A DNA stretch of 10,198 nucleotides from an uncultured Alphaproteobacteria bacterium (GCA_900551585.1 URWU01000036.1:1-10198); one strand, 5' to 3'. Shown: positions 1-7,428, counted from the stretch's first letter. Notes: generated by a model from the sequence alone, not told the origin. Numbers and translations: made by a program.

Positions 1-969
1 GGTTTTCAGCAGGCTGTCGGGCAGCACATTGCCGATAACCGTTTTCAGCGCCATGACCTGATTATCCGGTTTTGAAACCGCTTCGCCGGACAGCGGAGCA
101 TTTTTCAACGGCAGGATTTCATTTTTTATCTGGCTGACAAGATTGTCAATTTGGTCAGCACCCGGCTCCCGTCCGTTTGTCATCTGCTCGGCAAAATTGC
201 CGATGACCAGACGCAGGCGCTCAAAAGAATTTTGCAAAGGTTCATCAAGCTGCGGCAGCATTTTGAAAACCGGATTGGGCTGAACTTTTTTGCCGGACGG
301 AATATTTTCAGGAACAAAGCTGTTGAGGCTGACTTCAATTTTGGCACCCTGAAAATTCTCGTTAATCAAATTGGCCACATTCAGCGGCAGATTGAGCGGA
401 CGGGCAAGGTTTTCAATCACCTGCGGCAATTCCAAAGCATGAAAAGTGACATTGGCTGCCGCTTTGCCGGTATCGACAATCAAAGGCTTTTCAACCGCTT
501 GCGAAAGCTGCGGCTGCGCTGCCGAAACTTTGTTTACGGCCGGGGAAAGCTGCGGCTGAATTGCGGCGGCATTGATATTCAGGTTTGTCTGCAACTGCGG
601 GGAAGCAATAAATTTTGCCGGAGATTCATTATTGACCGAAGCTAGTTTTACCTCGACTTTTTGCGGGGAAACGGACGAGATTTTAACCGCCAGACGGTTA
701 TCTTCCTGCTGCGGCAAATCCAAAGGCACATCGAGTTTCAAGTTCAGCGGAAGCTCAACTTCCTGATTATTAAAATTAACCTTGACGGAAGTCAGCATGG
801 AAGAAGACAGATTTGAGTTTTCACTCATCAAAACTTTTAATAACAGGCTCTCACCGGGTTTGATTTCAGGAAAATCAGCCGGCAGATTTTCAATTTCTCC
901 GCTTACGACCTTATCAGAGCCGGTGGCAGGCAAGTTGGGAACCGTAATCGGAGGAATTAGATTATCCAT
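1..969 (-). CDS. Partial gene, possible FliK-like hook-length control protein (3' end missing)
   Basis: An uninterrupted minus-strand reading frame of 323 codons starts with ATG at 969-967 and runs off the left edge, so the C-terminus is unseen. The start overlaps the end of the MinD-like gene by 8 bp, which suggests translational coupling; a weak AAAAGG lies about 10 nt upstream. No signal peptide or membrane segment is visible. Residues 37-112 alternate hydrophobic and polar residues, as in a beta-rich domain. Residues 115-165 are a Gln/Pro/Ala-rich linker with two QPQLS copies (138-142 and 152-156). Residues 175-323 look more helical, with LxLP-type stretches (for example LPQVIENLARPLNLPLNVAN at 181-200). 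A Gln/Pro-rich protein after flhA-flhF-flhG fits a flagellar hook-length control (FliK-type) protein, but the diagnostic FliK C-terminal domain would lie outside the window. I do not recognise the family directly; the function is inferred from context. Confidence 0.85.
   Translation of the reverse strand, partial: MDNLIPPITVPNLPATGSDKVVSGEIENLPADFPEIKPGESLLLKVLMSENSNLSSSMLTSVKVNFNNQEVELPLNLKLDVPLDLPQQEDNRLAVKISSVSPQKVEVKLASVNNESPAKFIASPQLQTNLNINAAAIQPQLSPAVNKVSAAQPQLSQAVEKPLIVDTGKAAANVTFHALELPQVIENLARPLNLPLNVANLINENFQGAKIEVSLNSFVPENIPSGKKVQPNPVFKMLPQLDEPLQNSFERLRLVIGNFAEQMTNGREPGADQIDNLVSQIKNEILPLKNAPLSGEAVSKPDNQVMALKTVIGNVLPDSLLKT
503..558 (-). repeat. In-frame 14-bp direct repeat in the partial gene's linker
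   Basis: The 14-mer GAAAGCTGCGGCTG (plus strand) occurs at 503-516 and again at 545-558, 42 bp (14 codons) apart. On the coding strand both copies encode QPQLS, followed by (P/Q)AVxK. It looks like a short internal duplication in a low-complexity Gln/Pro linker. Confidence 0.8.
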
Positions 970-1774
970 TGTTTATAAGCCTTTTGGCGATGGCTATCAC
1001 ATCTTCGGCAGCTTCCGAAGTCGGATAGCGGGTTATAATCGGCGTCTGGTTGCGGATTGCGTCACGCACCCTTGTATCTCTTCTGACAATACCAAGCAAA
1101 GGTGGAGAAATCTTTAAGAAATTGACACAGGCTTTTAATAAAGTGTCATAAGTCCGCTGTCCTTCGCGGATGGAATTGGCCTGATTAATCACCACGCTGA
1201 TATTGCTCTTAGGATACTGCATGGTCATAATCTTGATAAAAGCATAAGCATCAGTCAAAGATGTCGGCTCATCAGTACAAACGACTATGATTTTTTCGGC
1301 CATGCCGGACAGAATCCGCACCGGTTTTTCAACCCCGGCTCCCATATCCAAAATTATCTTATCATAAGAAGAGGCCAAAAGCGCCAAATCTTCACCCAAA
1401 ATCTGCAGGCGGCCGACCGGCATTGATGCCAGCCCGGCCGAGCCGGAACGTCCGGCAATGACATCAAAACGCGCTTTGTCGCAATGGTGAATAATCTGAT
1501 TTAAAGTCAGCTTGCCGGCAACCACCGAACCCAAATCATATTTGGCCATCAGCCCCAGCTGAATATCAATATTAGCCAGCCCCAAATCGCCGTCAAACAG
1601 CAATGTCCGCTGTTTTAGGATACTCAGCGCATGGGCGAGCGTAATCGAAAACCAGGTTTTGCCGACACCGCCTTTGCCGGAAGCAATCGCAATCATATTT
1701 CTACCTTTTTTGACACTGCGGCTTAACGGCGCTTTCGGCATAATTTTTAATTCTTCTGGTGATTGATTTTCCAT
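962..1774 (-). CDS. flhG: MinD/ParA-family ATPase, FlhG-like (flagellar number/placement)
   Basis: A 270-residue P-loop ATPase of the MinD/ParA class. The deviant Walker A KGGVGKT is at residues 34-40, with both signature lysines (K34, K39). DGDLGLANID at 61-70 is the switch I/A' region typical of MinD and FlhG, and DMGAG at 143-147 replaces the common DTGAG. In polar flagellates FlhG (FleN/YlxH) restrains flagellar number by acting on FlhF and on flagellar gene expression. The position 15 bp after the FlhF-like gene supports that role over cell-division MinD. The ATG is preceded by GAGGA with 4-nt spacing. The N-terminus (1-25) is basic and lacks the DQAxxLR motif that Bacillus-type FlhG uses to stimulate FlhF. 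The C-terminus ends shortly after one helix (257-268), so a MinD-like membrane-targeting helix is at best short. A generic chromosome- or protein-partitioning ParA is the alternative. Confidence 0.85.
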   Translation of the reverse strand: MENQSPEELKIMPKAPLSRSVKKGRNMIAIASGKGGVGKTWFSITLAHALSILKQRTLLFDGDLGLANIDIQLGLMAKYDLGSVVAGKLTLNQIIHHCDKARFDVIAGRSGSAGLASMPVGRLQILGEDLALLASSYDKIILDMGAGVEKPVRILSGMAEKIIVVCTDEPTSLTDAYAFIKIMTMQYPKSNISVVINQANSIREGQRTYDTLLKACVNFLKISPPLLGIVRRDTRVRDAIRNQTPIITRYPTSEAAEDVIAIAKRLINNG

Positions 1775-1784
1775 GTCTTCCTCT
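1775..1784 (-). promoter_or_regulatory. Ribosome binding site of the flhG-like gene
   Basis: The minus strand reads AGAGGAAGAC directly before the ATG at 1774. GAGGA with 4-nt spacing is one of the best Shine-Dalgarno matches in the window and supports this start. Confidence 0.6.
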
Positions 1785-1789
1785 TTCTT

Positions 1790-2752
1790 CTAGGCTTCGG
1801 TTAAAACCAATTTGGCCAGCGCTCTGCTGTCAATCGGCGCCAAACCGTTGGCAATTGATGAGCTGACGCTGGCAGCACAAAAACTGAAATCACAGCAGGC
1901 GGCAACCGACATAATCGAGCCGATGCGGCGGGTTAAATCCAGTCTGGTCGGCAGCAGGCAGCGCGCGCCGATTTTTGCAAAAATCTCGGCAATCTCTACT
2001 GCTTCAAAAGTATTGCGTCCGGTATCGATTGTTAAAATGGCCTGATTTTTTACAACCTCGCCGAGCTTGCCGACGCGGTCGACTTCGCTGTCGATAAACG
2101 GGTTAATCCCCGGCGTATCGATCAAAATCAGCGCATAGCGCTTTTTGGCGTCATTAACCTGCTGATACAGACTGCGCTCGTCTTTGCAAAAATAAAAGTC
2201 CAATTCCAATATTTTGGCAAAGGCTTCCAGCTGCTTATTGGCGCCGGCGCGGACATTATCCGTGCTGATGATGCAAGTTGAAATTTTTTTGAACTTGGCT
2301 AAAGTCGCAGCCTTGGCAATCGCCGTAGATTTTCCCGAACCGGGAGTGCCCATAAACAACTTGACCGGCTGGCGCAAATCTAAAATATCCTGATAAGCAT
2401 AGAGCTTGTCGAAGGTTTTTTCCAAGATTAGTTTATCATCAAAAATCTGTTGCTCGGCACTGATTTGTCTGGCAACGGCCATTATTTTTTCACCGACATT
2501 CTGCACCACGGCGTGATATTCCAGACAATCGCGCAAATAGCGGTCGTCAAAAACACCTTTGGTCGCAACAACCTCAACTTCATCACGCTCGTCAAAGTTG
2601 AGTTCAAAATCTTCTTCCAATGCCGCCGTCACCAGAATCTGTCCGTCAGCGGTGTTTTCCGAAGAGATGATAATCGCCTCATCGCCCAGCTGCGCTTTGA
2701 CCTCGGCCAAAGCTGCCATCATATTCGGTGCGGTGATGTTTTTTATTTTCAT
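1790..2752 (-). CDS. flhF: SRP-type GTPase, FlhF-like (flagellar placement)
   Basis: A 320-residue protein with the NG architecture of SRP GTPases. FlhF recruits early flagellar components, such as FliF, to the cell pole. Residues 1-60 resemble the short N-terminal FlhF region (MKIKNITAPNMMAALAEVKA, then QLGDEAIIIS). The P-loop GTPGSGKST is at 135-143, DNVRAGANKQLEAFAK at 165-180 corresponds to the DTYRxGAxEQL motif, DTPG is at 212-215 (G3), TRLD at 269-272 stands in for the usual TKLD (G4), and GLAPIDSRALAKLVL at 303-317 is the closing loop. It is shorter than the roughly 370-450 residues common in gammaproteobacterial and Bacillus FlhF, mainly through a small linker before the NG domain. 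The start is ATG, 12 bp after flhA, with a weak AGGA about 11 nt upstream. The next gene is the usual partner ATPase. FtsY or Ffh is unlikely because the M/A domains are absent and the context is flagellar. Confidence 0.85.
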   Translation of the reverse strand: MKIKNITAPNMMAALAEVKAQLGDEAIIISSENTADGQILVTAALEEDFELNFDERDEVEVVATKGVFDDRYLRDCLEYHAVVQNVGEKIMAVARQISAEQQIFDDKLILEKTFDKLYAYQDILDLRQPVKLFMGTPGSGKSTAIAKAATLAKFKKISTCIISTDNVRAGANKQLEAFAKILELDFYFCKDERSLYQQVNDAKKRYALILIDTPGINPFIDSEVDRVGKLGEVVKNQAILTIDTGRNTFEAVEIAEIFAKIGARCLLPTRLDLTRRIGSIMSVAACCDFSFCAASVSSSIANGLAPIDSRALAKLVLTEA

Positions 2753-2764
2753 AAGGCGCTAATC

Positions 2765-4888
2765 CTAAACCTGACCGACGGTTTTGATTTTGGCTTTGGG
2801 GTGGATTTCATTTTGCGACATAACCACTGTCATCGGGCGGAAACGTTCGATAATCGAGCGCACAAACGGACGAATGCCGGGGCTGGTCAGCAGGACGGCA
2901 TTTTCGCCTTTAACAGCCAAATCTTCAATAACATTACGGACTTTGGTAATGAAGTTTTGTAATGTGCTCGGAGCCATTGCCAACTGACGGTCATCACCCT
3001 CACCGATGATTGATTCCGCAAAAGCATGTTCCCAGTCAGGCGACAAAGTAACCAGCGAAATAACGCCGAATTCGTTGGCATAAGCATTGGACAACTGACG
3101 GCTTAAACGCGAGCGGACGTGTTCAGTTATCATCATCAGCGAATGAGTGGTGGTAATGGCTTCGGAAATGCCTTCCAAAATGGACGGCAAATCGCGAATC
3201 GAAACACGTTCCTGCAGCAGGTTTTGCAAAATGCGCTGAACGGCACCGAGGCTGACTTTGTTGGGAATAAGCTCTTTGACCAGTTTCTGGTGCTCTTTAT
3301 CAAGCTCGTCAAGCAGTTTCTGGGTTTCGGCATAAGACAGGAGCTCGGGCATATTATCCTTAACCAGTTCGGTAATATGGGTTGTGACCACGGTGGCCGG
3401 ATCAACAACCGTATAGCCCCTGAACATGGCCTCTTCGCGGTAAGACTGGTCAACCCACATCGCTTTAAGCCCAAAAGTCGGCTCCAGCGTATTTTCACCC
3501 GGCAGCGTAATCTGATCGCCGCGGGGATCCATCACCAGCAATTGTGTCGGACGCAGTTCGCCTTTGCCGGCTTTAACCTCTTTGATATAAATATTATACT
3601 CATTGGCTTCAAGCTGCATATTATCCTGAATGCGGATTGACGGCATGACAAAGCCCAATTCGGAAGCCAGCGCCCGGCGCAGCGCTTTAATCTGGTCAGT
3701 CAATTTTTTGTTGGTTTCTTCATTAATCAGCGGCAATAAGCCATAACCGATTTCCAAACGAATCAGGTCTATGCGCAGCGCATTGGCAATCGGTTCGTCC
3801 GCCGCTTTGGTTACCGCGCCCTGCTTTTCTTCCTGCTCCATCACTTCTTGAGCTTTGGCCAGAGCTTCTTTCTGGCGTTTATCCAAATAGTAAGCGGTGG
3901 CACCGGTCAAAGTTGCCAGCAAAACGAACGGCACGGCCGGCGTGCCGGGCAGCATGCCCAGAGCAAAAGCCAGAAAAGCTGACATACCCAAAGCTTTCGG
4001 GTAGCTGGCAACCTGATCAAACAAAACTTTATCGGTCGCGTCGGTCATACCGGCTTTGGAAACCAGGATACCGGCAGCAACGGAAACAATCAGAGCAGGA
4101 ACCTGAGAGACCAGACCATCACCGACGGTCAGGCGGGTATAAGTTTCACCGGCGGCCGAAAAACTCATATTATTCTGCACCATACCGATAATAATACCGG
4201 CAACGATGTTAATAAACGTAATCAGCAAACCGGCAATTGCGTCTCCGCGGACAAACTTTGAGGCACCGTCCATTGCTCCATAGAAAGAGCTTTCTTTTGA
4301 CAATTCTTCACGGCGTTTGCGCGCCTCGTCTTCATTAATCAAACCCGAAGACAAGTCGGCGTCAATCGCCATTTGTTTACCGGGCATCGCATCCAAAGCA
4401 AAACGGGCGGCAACTTCGGCGATACGTCCCGAACCTTTAGTAATGACCACAAAGTTTACCAAAACCAGAATGGCGAAGACAATCACGCCAATCACAAAGT
4501 TATTGCCCATGATAAATCCGCCGAAAGCCTTGATGACTTCACCGGCGGCGTCAGGTCCCATGTAACCTTTGGATAAAATCAAACGGGTCGAAGCAAGATT
4601 GAGCGCCAGACGATACATGGTGGTAATCAGCAAGACCAGCGGAAAGGCGCTGAACTCGGTCGGTTTTTCAATAAAGATAGCCGTCATCAAAACCAGACAA
4701 GACATGGTAATCGACAAGGCCAGAGAAATATCCAACAGCCAGGCCGGCATCGGCATAATCAAAATGACCAACATCAAAATGATTGCCAGCGCAAAGAAAA
4801 TATCTCCGCGCTTGGTGGCGCTGATGAGCATGTCTTTAAAAGACTTGTTGCCGAACATATTGGCGATATTTTGCGGTTGTTTAGCCAT
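2765..4888 (-). CDS. flhA: Flagellar type III export gate protein FlhA
   Basis: A 707-residue FHIPEP-family protein of full expected length. It forms the nonameric export gate of the flagellar type III apparatus in the inner membrane and docks substrates and chaperones through its cytoplasmic domain. Eight hydrophobic segments are visible between about residue 29 and 333 (roughly 29-47, 50-73, 80-101, 125-150, 217-238, 257-278, 298-315, 317-333). The conserved cytoplasmic loop carries ARFALDAMPGKQMAIDADL (161-179), and FVRGDAIAG (212-220) carries the Asp (D216) that aligns by motif with the functionally important D208 of Salmonella FlhA. A charged linker (334-365) leads to the cytoplasmic domain, which contains the motif LLSYAETQKLLDEL (516-529). 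The start ATG has AGG 5 nt upstream. It follows flbD after 86 bp, the largest gap in the block, and precedes the FlhF-like gene by 12 bp. No odd residues or breaks were seen. Confidence 0.98.
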   Translation of the reverse strand: MAKQPQNIANMFGNKSFKDMLISATKRGDIFFALAIILMLVILIMPMPAWLLDISLALSITMSCLVLMTAIFIEKPTEFSAFPLVLLITTMYRLALNLASTRLILSKGYMGPDAAGEVIKAFGGFIMGNNFVIGVIVFAILVLVNFVVITKGSGRIAEVAARFALDAMPGKQMAIDADLSSGLINEDEARKRREELSKESSFYGAMDGASKFVRGDAIAGLLITFINIVAGIIIGMVQNNMSFSAAGETYTRLTVGDGLVSQVPALIVSVAAGILVSKAGMTDATDKVLFDQVASYPKALGMSAFLAFALGMLPGTPAVPFVLLATLTGATAYYLDKRQKEALAKAQEVMEQEEKQGAVTKAADEPIANALRIDLIRLEIGYGLLPLINEETNKKLTDQIKALRRALASELGFVMPSIRIQDNMQLEANEYNIYIKEVKAGKGELRPTQLLVMDPRGDQITLPGENTLEPTFGLKAMWVDQSYREEAMFRGYTVVDPATVVTTHITELVKDNMPELLSYAETQKLLDELDKEHQKLVKELIPNKVSLGAVQRILQNLLQERVSIRDLPSILEGISEAITTTHSLMMITEHVRSRLSRQLSNAYANEFGVISLVTLSPDWEHAFAESIIGEGDDRQLAMAPSTLQNFITKVRNVIEDLAVKGENAVLLTSPGIRPFVRSIIERFRPMTVVMSQNEIHPKAKIKTVGQV

Positions 4889-4930
4889 TGCTACCTTATA
4901 AAACCTTTTCCTTATTCAAACTTGCCGGGA

Positions 4931-4964
4931 TTGCTTCGTTAAACCTTACGACTCAACAAAGCAA
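4931..4964 (-). other. Stem-loop in the flbD-flhA intergenic region
   Basis: On the minus strand TTGCTTTGTT (4964-4955) can pair with AACGAAGCAA (4940-4931): ten consecutive pairs including one U-G wobble, with a 14-nt loop. In plus-strand RNA that wobble becomes a C-A mismatch, so the fold favours the coding orientation. No U-run follows, so it is not a standard rho-independent terminator. It could be an mRNA processing or stability element between flbD and flhA, or it could be chance. Confidence 0.5.
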
Positions 4965-4974
4965 AGACATTCTG

Positions 4975-6297
4975 CTATCCTTCAGAGGCGATGTTATATC
5001 CCTCTTCCTCATATTGTTTCAACTTATTGCGCAGCGTGCGAATCGAAATTCCCAAAATCTGCGCCGCAACGGTTCGATTGCCCAGCGTATGTTTTAAGGT
5101 ATCAATAATCAGATTGCGCTCCATTCCGGCAACGGTGGTACCGAAAGGAATTGCAGCCGGGGCAGTTTCTGCCGGGGCGCTCTTATTGATTATCGAATCC
5201 ATATCATCAAGCAAAATCGCACTATCTTCAATTTCTTCGCCGGCGCTGAGCAGAACCGCACGGTGAATAGTGTTTTCCAACTCACGGACATTGCCGGGCC
5301 AGAGATAGTTCATCAATTTTTCTTCCGCCGCTTTTGACATTGCCTTCATCGGCAATTCATTTAACTCGGAATATTTTTTTACAAAATGTTTAGCCAGAAC
5401 GATAATATCATCCGGACGGTCTTTTAAAGACGGGATATTAATATTTACAACATTCAGACGATAATATAAGTCCTGACGGAAAGTGCCGTTTTTGACCGCC
5501 TCGTCCAAATTGCGGTTGGAGGTGGCAATAATGCGGGTATTGACCTTAATCGGGGCTTTGCCGCCGATACGGTCAATTTCTTTTTCCTGAATGGCCCGCA
5601 GCAGTTTGGCCTGAATACGGATATCCATTTCCGAGATTTCATCTAAAAGCAGGGTACCGTCCGAAGCTTCTTCAAACTTGCCGATACGACGGGAAACAGC
5701 GCCGGTAAAAGCACCTTTTTCATAACCGAACAGCTCTGATTCCAGCAGCGTTTCGGGAATGGCGGCACAGTTAACGGCCACAAATTTTTTATTGGCACGT
5801 TTTGAGTTATCATGAATAAAACGCGAGAAAATTTCTTTACCGGTACCGGAAGCGCCGGTCAGCAAAACGCTGGCTTCCGACGGCGCAATCTGTTTGGCCA
5901 TTTTCAAAATGGATTCAGTCTTTTTATCAGCATAAATCAACGCATGATTTTCACGGGTGGCAGCAGCCAAAACTGCACCGATTAACTCGGGGTCCGGCGG
6001 CAAAGGAATATATTCTTTGGCTCCGGCTTTGATGGCTTTTACCGCCAGCGAGGGATCATTGGCAACGCCGCAGGCCACAACCAAAACATTAATCCGTTCG
6101 CTTTCCAAAGCGCTGATGAATTTGTGGACATCAAGTTTGACATCAATCATCACCAGTTCAATCGCTTTGCCCGAACGCAAAATTTCTAAAGCGGTTTCTT
6201 CTTTATCGGCCAAAGAGACATGACCGCCCTGCGCGATGGCAATTTTGCTTGCCGCGCCGATTTGTCCGTCTAAAGTTCCGACAATTAATAACTCCAC
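4975..6297 (-). CDS. flbD: Sigma-54-dependent flagellar transcriptional regulator FlbD
   Basis: A 440-residue NtrC-family enhancer-binding protein. Residues 1-115 form a receiver-like domain, about 127-365 the AAA+ ATPase, and 395-430 a Fis-type helix-turn-helix. Walker A GASGTGKE (148-155), the sigma-54 contact loop GAFTGA (195-200), Walker B LLLDE (216-220) and the sensor region RQDLYYRLNV (274-283) are all intact, so it should activate sigma-54 promoters. The receiver is degenerate. An Asp sits at the phospho-acceptor position (D52), but the usual acidic pair near the N-terminus is missing (LLIVGTLDG) and the conserved Lys of the K-P motif is absent (EYIPLPPD, 95-102). In Caulobacter FlbD activates late flagellar genes, represses fliF and is controlled by FliX rather than by a classical kinase; the same wiring is inferred here. 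It starts with GTG 11 bp after fliN. A general NtrC-type regulator is the alternative, but the context argues for FlbD. Confidence 0.92.
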   Translation of the reverse strand: MELLIVGTLDGQIGAASKIAIAQGGHVSLADKEETALEILRSGKAIELVMIDVKLDVHKFISALESERINVLVVACGVANDPSLAVKAIKAGAKEYIPLPPDPELIGAVLAAATRENHALIYADKKTESILKMAKQIAPSEASVLLTGASGTGKEIFSRFIHDNSKRANKKFVAVNCAAIPETLLESELFGYEKGAFTGAVSRRIGKFEEASDGTLLLDEISEMDIRIQAKLLRAIQEKEIDRIGGKAPIKVNTRIIATSNRNLDEAVKNGTFRQDLYYRLNVVNINIPSLKDRPDDIIVLAKHFVKKYSELNELPMKAMSKAAEEKLMNYLWPGNVRELENTIHRAVLLSAGEEIEDSAILLDDMDSIINKSAPAETAPAAIPFGTTVAGMERNLIIDTLKHTLGNRTVAAQILGISIRTLRNKLKQYEEEGYNIASEG

Positions 6298-6309
6298 TTC
6301 ATTACCCCT
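6298..6309 (-). promoter_or_regulatory. Ribosome binding site fixing the GTG start of flbD
   Basis: The minus strand reads AGGGG (6309-6305), then 7 nt, then GTG at 6297-6295. The only nearby ATG (6302-6300) is out of frame and stops after five codons. The GTG is therefore the best start, and the first residue would be formyl-methionine. Confidence 0.6.
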
Positions 6310-6659
6310 TATTTCACAGTATTTTTGACAATTTCGGTCATGGTAATACCGAGCTTGTCATCAACAACCACAACCTCGCCGCGGGCTACCAGGTTATTGT
6401 TGACATAAATGTCAATAGCTTCGCCGACTTTGCGGTCGAGCTCGATAATGGCGCCCTTATTAAGGTTCATCAACTGGCTGACTTTCATTTTGGTTTTGCC
6501 CAAGATGGCCGAGACCTTGACCGGGATATCATAAACGGCTTCCAAATCGGTGGTTGAGCTGGGGATATTGAAATTATCCATATCTTCCTGAGCTCTTAAA
6601 ACCGGCTCATCACCCTCAACACCGTCGTGCAGTTCGTCTAATTCTAAGTTCTTGTCCAT
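6309..6659 (-). CDS. fliN: Flagellar motor switch protein FliN
   Basis: A 116-residue C-ring component, a normal length for short FliN. Residues 1-38 are an acidic, probably flexible leader. Residues 43-114 form the SpoA (surface presentation of antigens) domain: VYDIPVKVSAILGKTKMKVS at 42-61, then the typical core LNKGAIIELDRKVGEAIDIY (66-85) and NNNLVARGEVVVVDDKLGIT (87-106). FliN forms the bottom of the switch complex with FliM, takes part in reversing rotation and binds FliH-FliI to deliver export cargo; its placement right after fliH fits this. The start ATG has GAGGG 3 nt upstream, and the gap from fliH is 14 bp. A FliM C-terminal fragment is excluded because the frame has its own start and RBS and the full FliN core. 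Confidence 0.95.
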   Translation of the reverse strand: MDKNLELDELHDGVEGDEPVLRAQEDMDNFNIPSSTTDLEAVYDIPVKVSAILGKTKMKVSQLMNLNKGAIIELDRKVGEAIDIYVNNNLVARGEVVVVDDKLGITMTEIVKNTVK

Positions 6660-6673
6660 TTTCCCTCTGTCCT

Positions 6674-7378
6674 TTAATTTTGATGCATATTATCATCAAG
6701 TATATTATCAATTTTTTCCAGCATTTTAGCGCCGTTTCTTTCAACACCGCCGTTTTCCCACTCAATCCGGCAGTCTGAAGCCGCCAGAGAAGCATCTTTG
6801 TGCAGCGCGATTTTGCCTTCAAAATCATAAATATTAGCCAAACGAGCAATATTCTCCTGCACTTGCGGAATAACCTCAGGATTGAAGTAAAAAGCCAGCT
6901 TCGCTTCATTTTTGAAGTTCTTAAAATTCTTGGCTAAAAAGTCATTAACCAAGGCAACGGCATTTTCCTTTTCAATCACCGGAACCAGTTTGCCGATGGC
7001 CGTGCGGGCAATTTCCAGCGCCTGATTTTCCAGTTCGCATTCTTTGCTGCCGACATTGGCGGCCAACATCAGCAGACGGTTGTTGATTTCTTCAAGCAGG
7101 CGGCTGTTCTGAGCCTCAAAACTTTCCTGAGCGGTTTTGAACCCGAGTTCATAACCTCTTTCTTCAGCCAATTTTTCTTTGGCAGCGACTTCTTCTTCGC
7201 TGTAAGTGATGATTTCTTCAACTATCGCGTCCCGGACATCCGGCGTTTCCGGAACAATTCTTTCGGCTTCTATGGTTTCAGGCTCAACCGGCAAAACTTC
7301 TGCCGCCGGTTCTTTCTGCAGTTGATTATCTTCGCCGATGACGAAGTTATCAAACTGAAATTTCTGAAACTGACCCAT
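6674..7378 (-). CDS. fliH: Flagellar assembly protein FliH (FlbE-type)
   Basis: A 234-residue protein that by family regulates the export ATPase FliI and links it to the C ring. Residues 1-10 are a short aromatic-rich head, 20-65 an acidic Pro/Glu-rich segment, and 60-110 a charged helical region. That region contains AEERGYELGFKTAQE (71-85), with Gly residues spaced as in the GxxxG section of FliH. About 115-230 is the globular C-terminal domain, ending in DCRIEWENGGVERN (202-215), a signature I associate with alphaproteobacterial FliH/FlbE. Overall identity to enteric FliH is expected to be low, so the name rests on these motifs plus position between fliG and fliN. The start is the only ATG near the N-terminus, with a weak AGG about 11 nt upstream. 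A possible promoter sits in the 50-bp gap before it. Confidence 0.88.
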   Translation of the reverse strand: MGQFQKFQFDNFVIGEDNQLQKEPAAEVLPVEPETIEAERIVPETPDVRDAIVEEIITYSEEEVAAKEKLAEERGYELGFKTAQESFEAQNSRLLEEINNRLLMLAANVGSKECELENQALEIARTAIGKLVPVIEKENAVALVNDFLAKNFKNFKNEAKLAFYFNPEVIPQVQENIARLANIYDFEGKIALHKDASLAASDCRIEWENGGVERNGAKMLEKIDNILDDNMHQN

Positions 7379-7383
7379 ATATT

Positions 7384-7413
7384 ATTATACCTTAACTTTT
7401 AACCTTTACTTAA
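7384..7413 (-). promoter_or_regulatory. Possible CtrA-type promoter before fliH (TTAA-N7-TTAA plus TATAAT)
   Basis: In the 50-bp fliG-fliH gap the minus strand carries TTAAGTAAAGGTTAA (7413-7399), a perfect match to the CtrA full site TTAA-N7-TTAA of Caulobacter and relatives. Nine nt downstream lies TATAAT (7389-7384). If TATAAT is the -10, the box covers about -36 to -22, overlapping the -35 as in CtrA-activated promoters. The start site would then fall at or next to the fliH ATG (7378), giving a nearly leaderless message. The gap is AT-rich, so a chance match is quite possible. Confidence 0.35.
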
Positions 7414-7428
7414 TTTGCGCCCTGAATA

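Noticed and set aside
3119..3640. Long plus-strand open frame (173 codons) opposite flhA, and similar ones at 151-645 and 2450-2962
   Set aside because: They lie wholly or mostly antisense to well-supported minus-strand flagellar genes, have no recognisable domains, and show the low-complexity composition of antisense frames.
4889..4974. Sigma-54 promoter before flhA
   Set aside because: The gap was scanned for TGGCAC-N5-TTGC with the invariant GG and GC; a GG is present but no GC lies at the required distance.
6300..6302. ATG (minus strand) just upstream of flbD as a possible start
   Set aside because: It is out of frame with FlbD and reaches a stop after five codons; the GTG at 6297 keeps the receiver-domain frame and has a spaced AGGGG.
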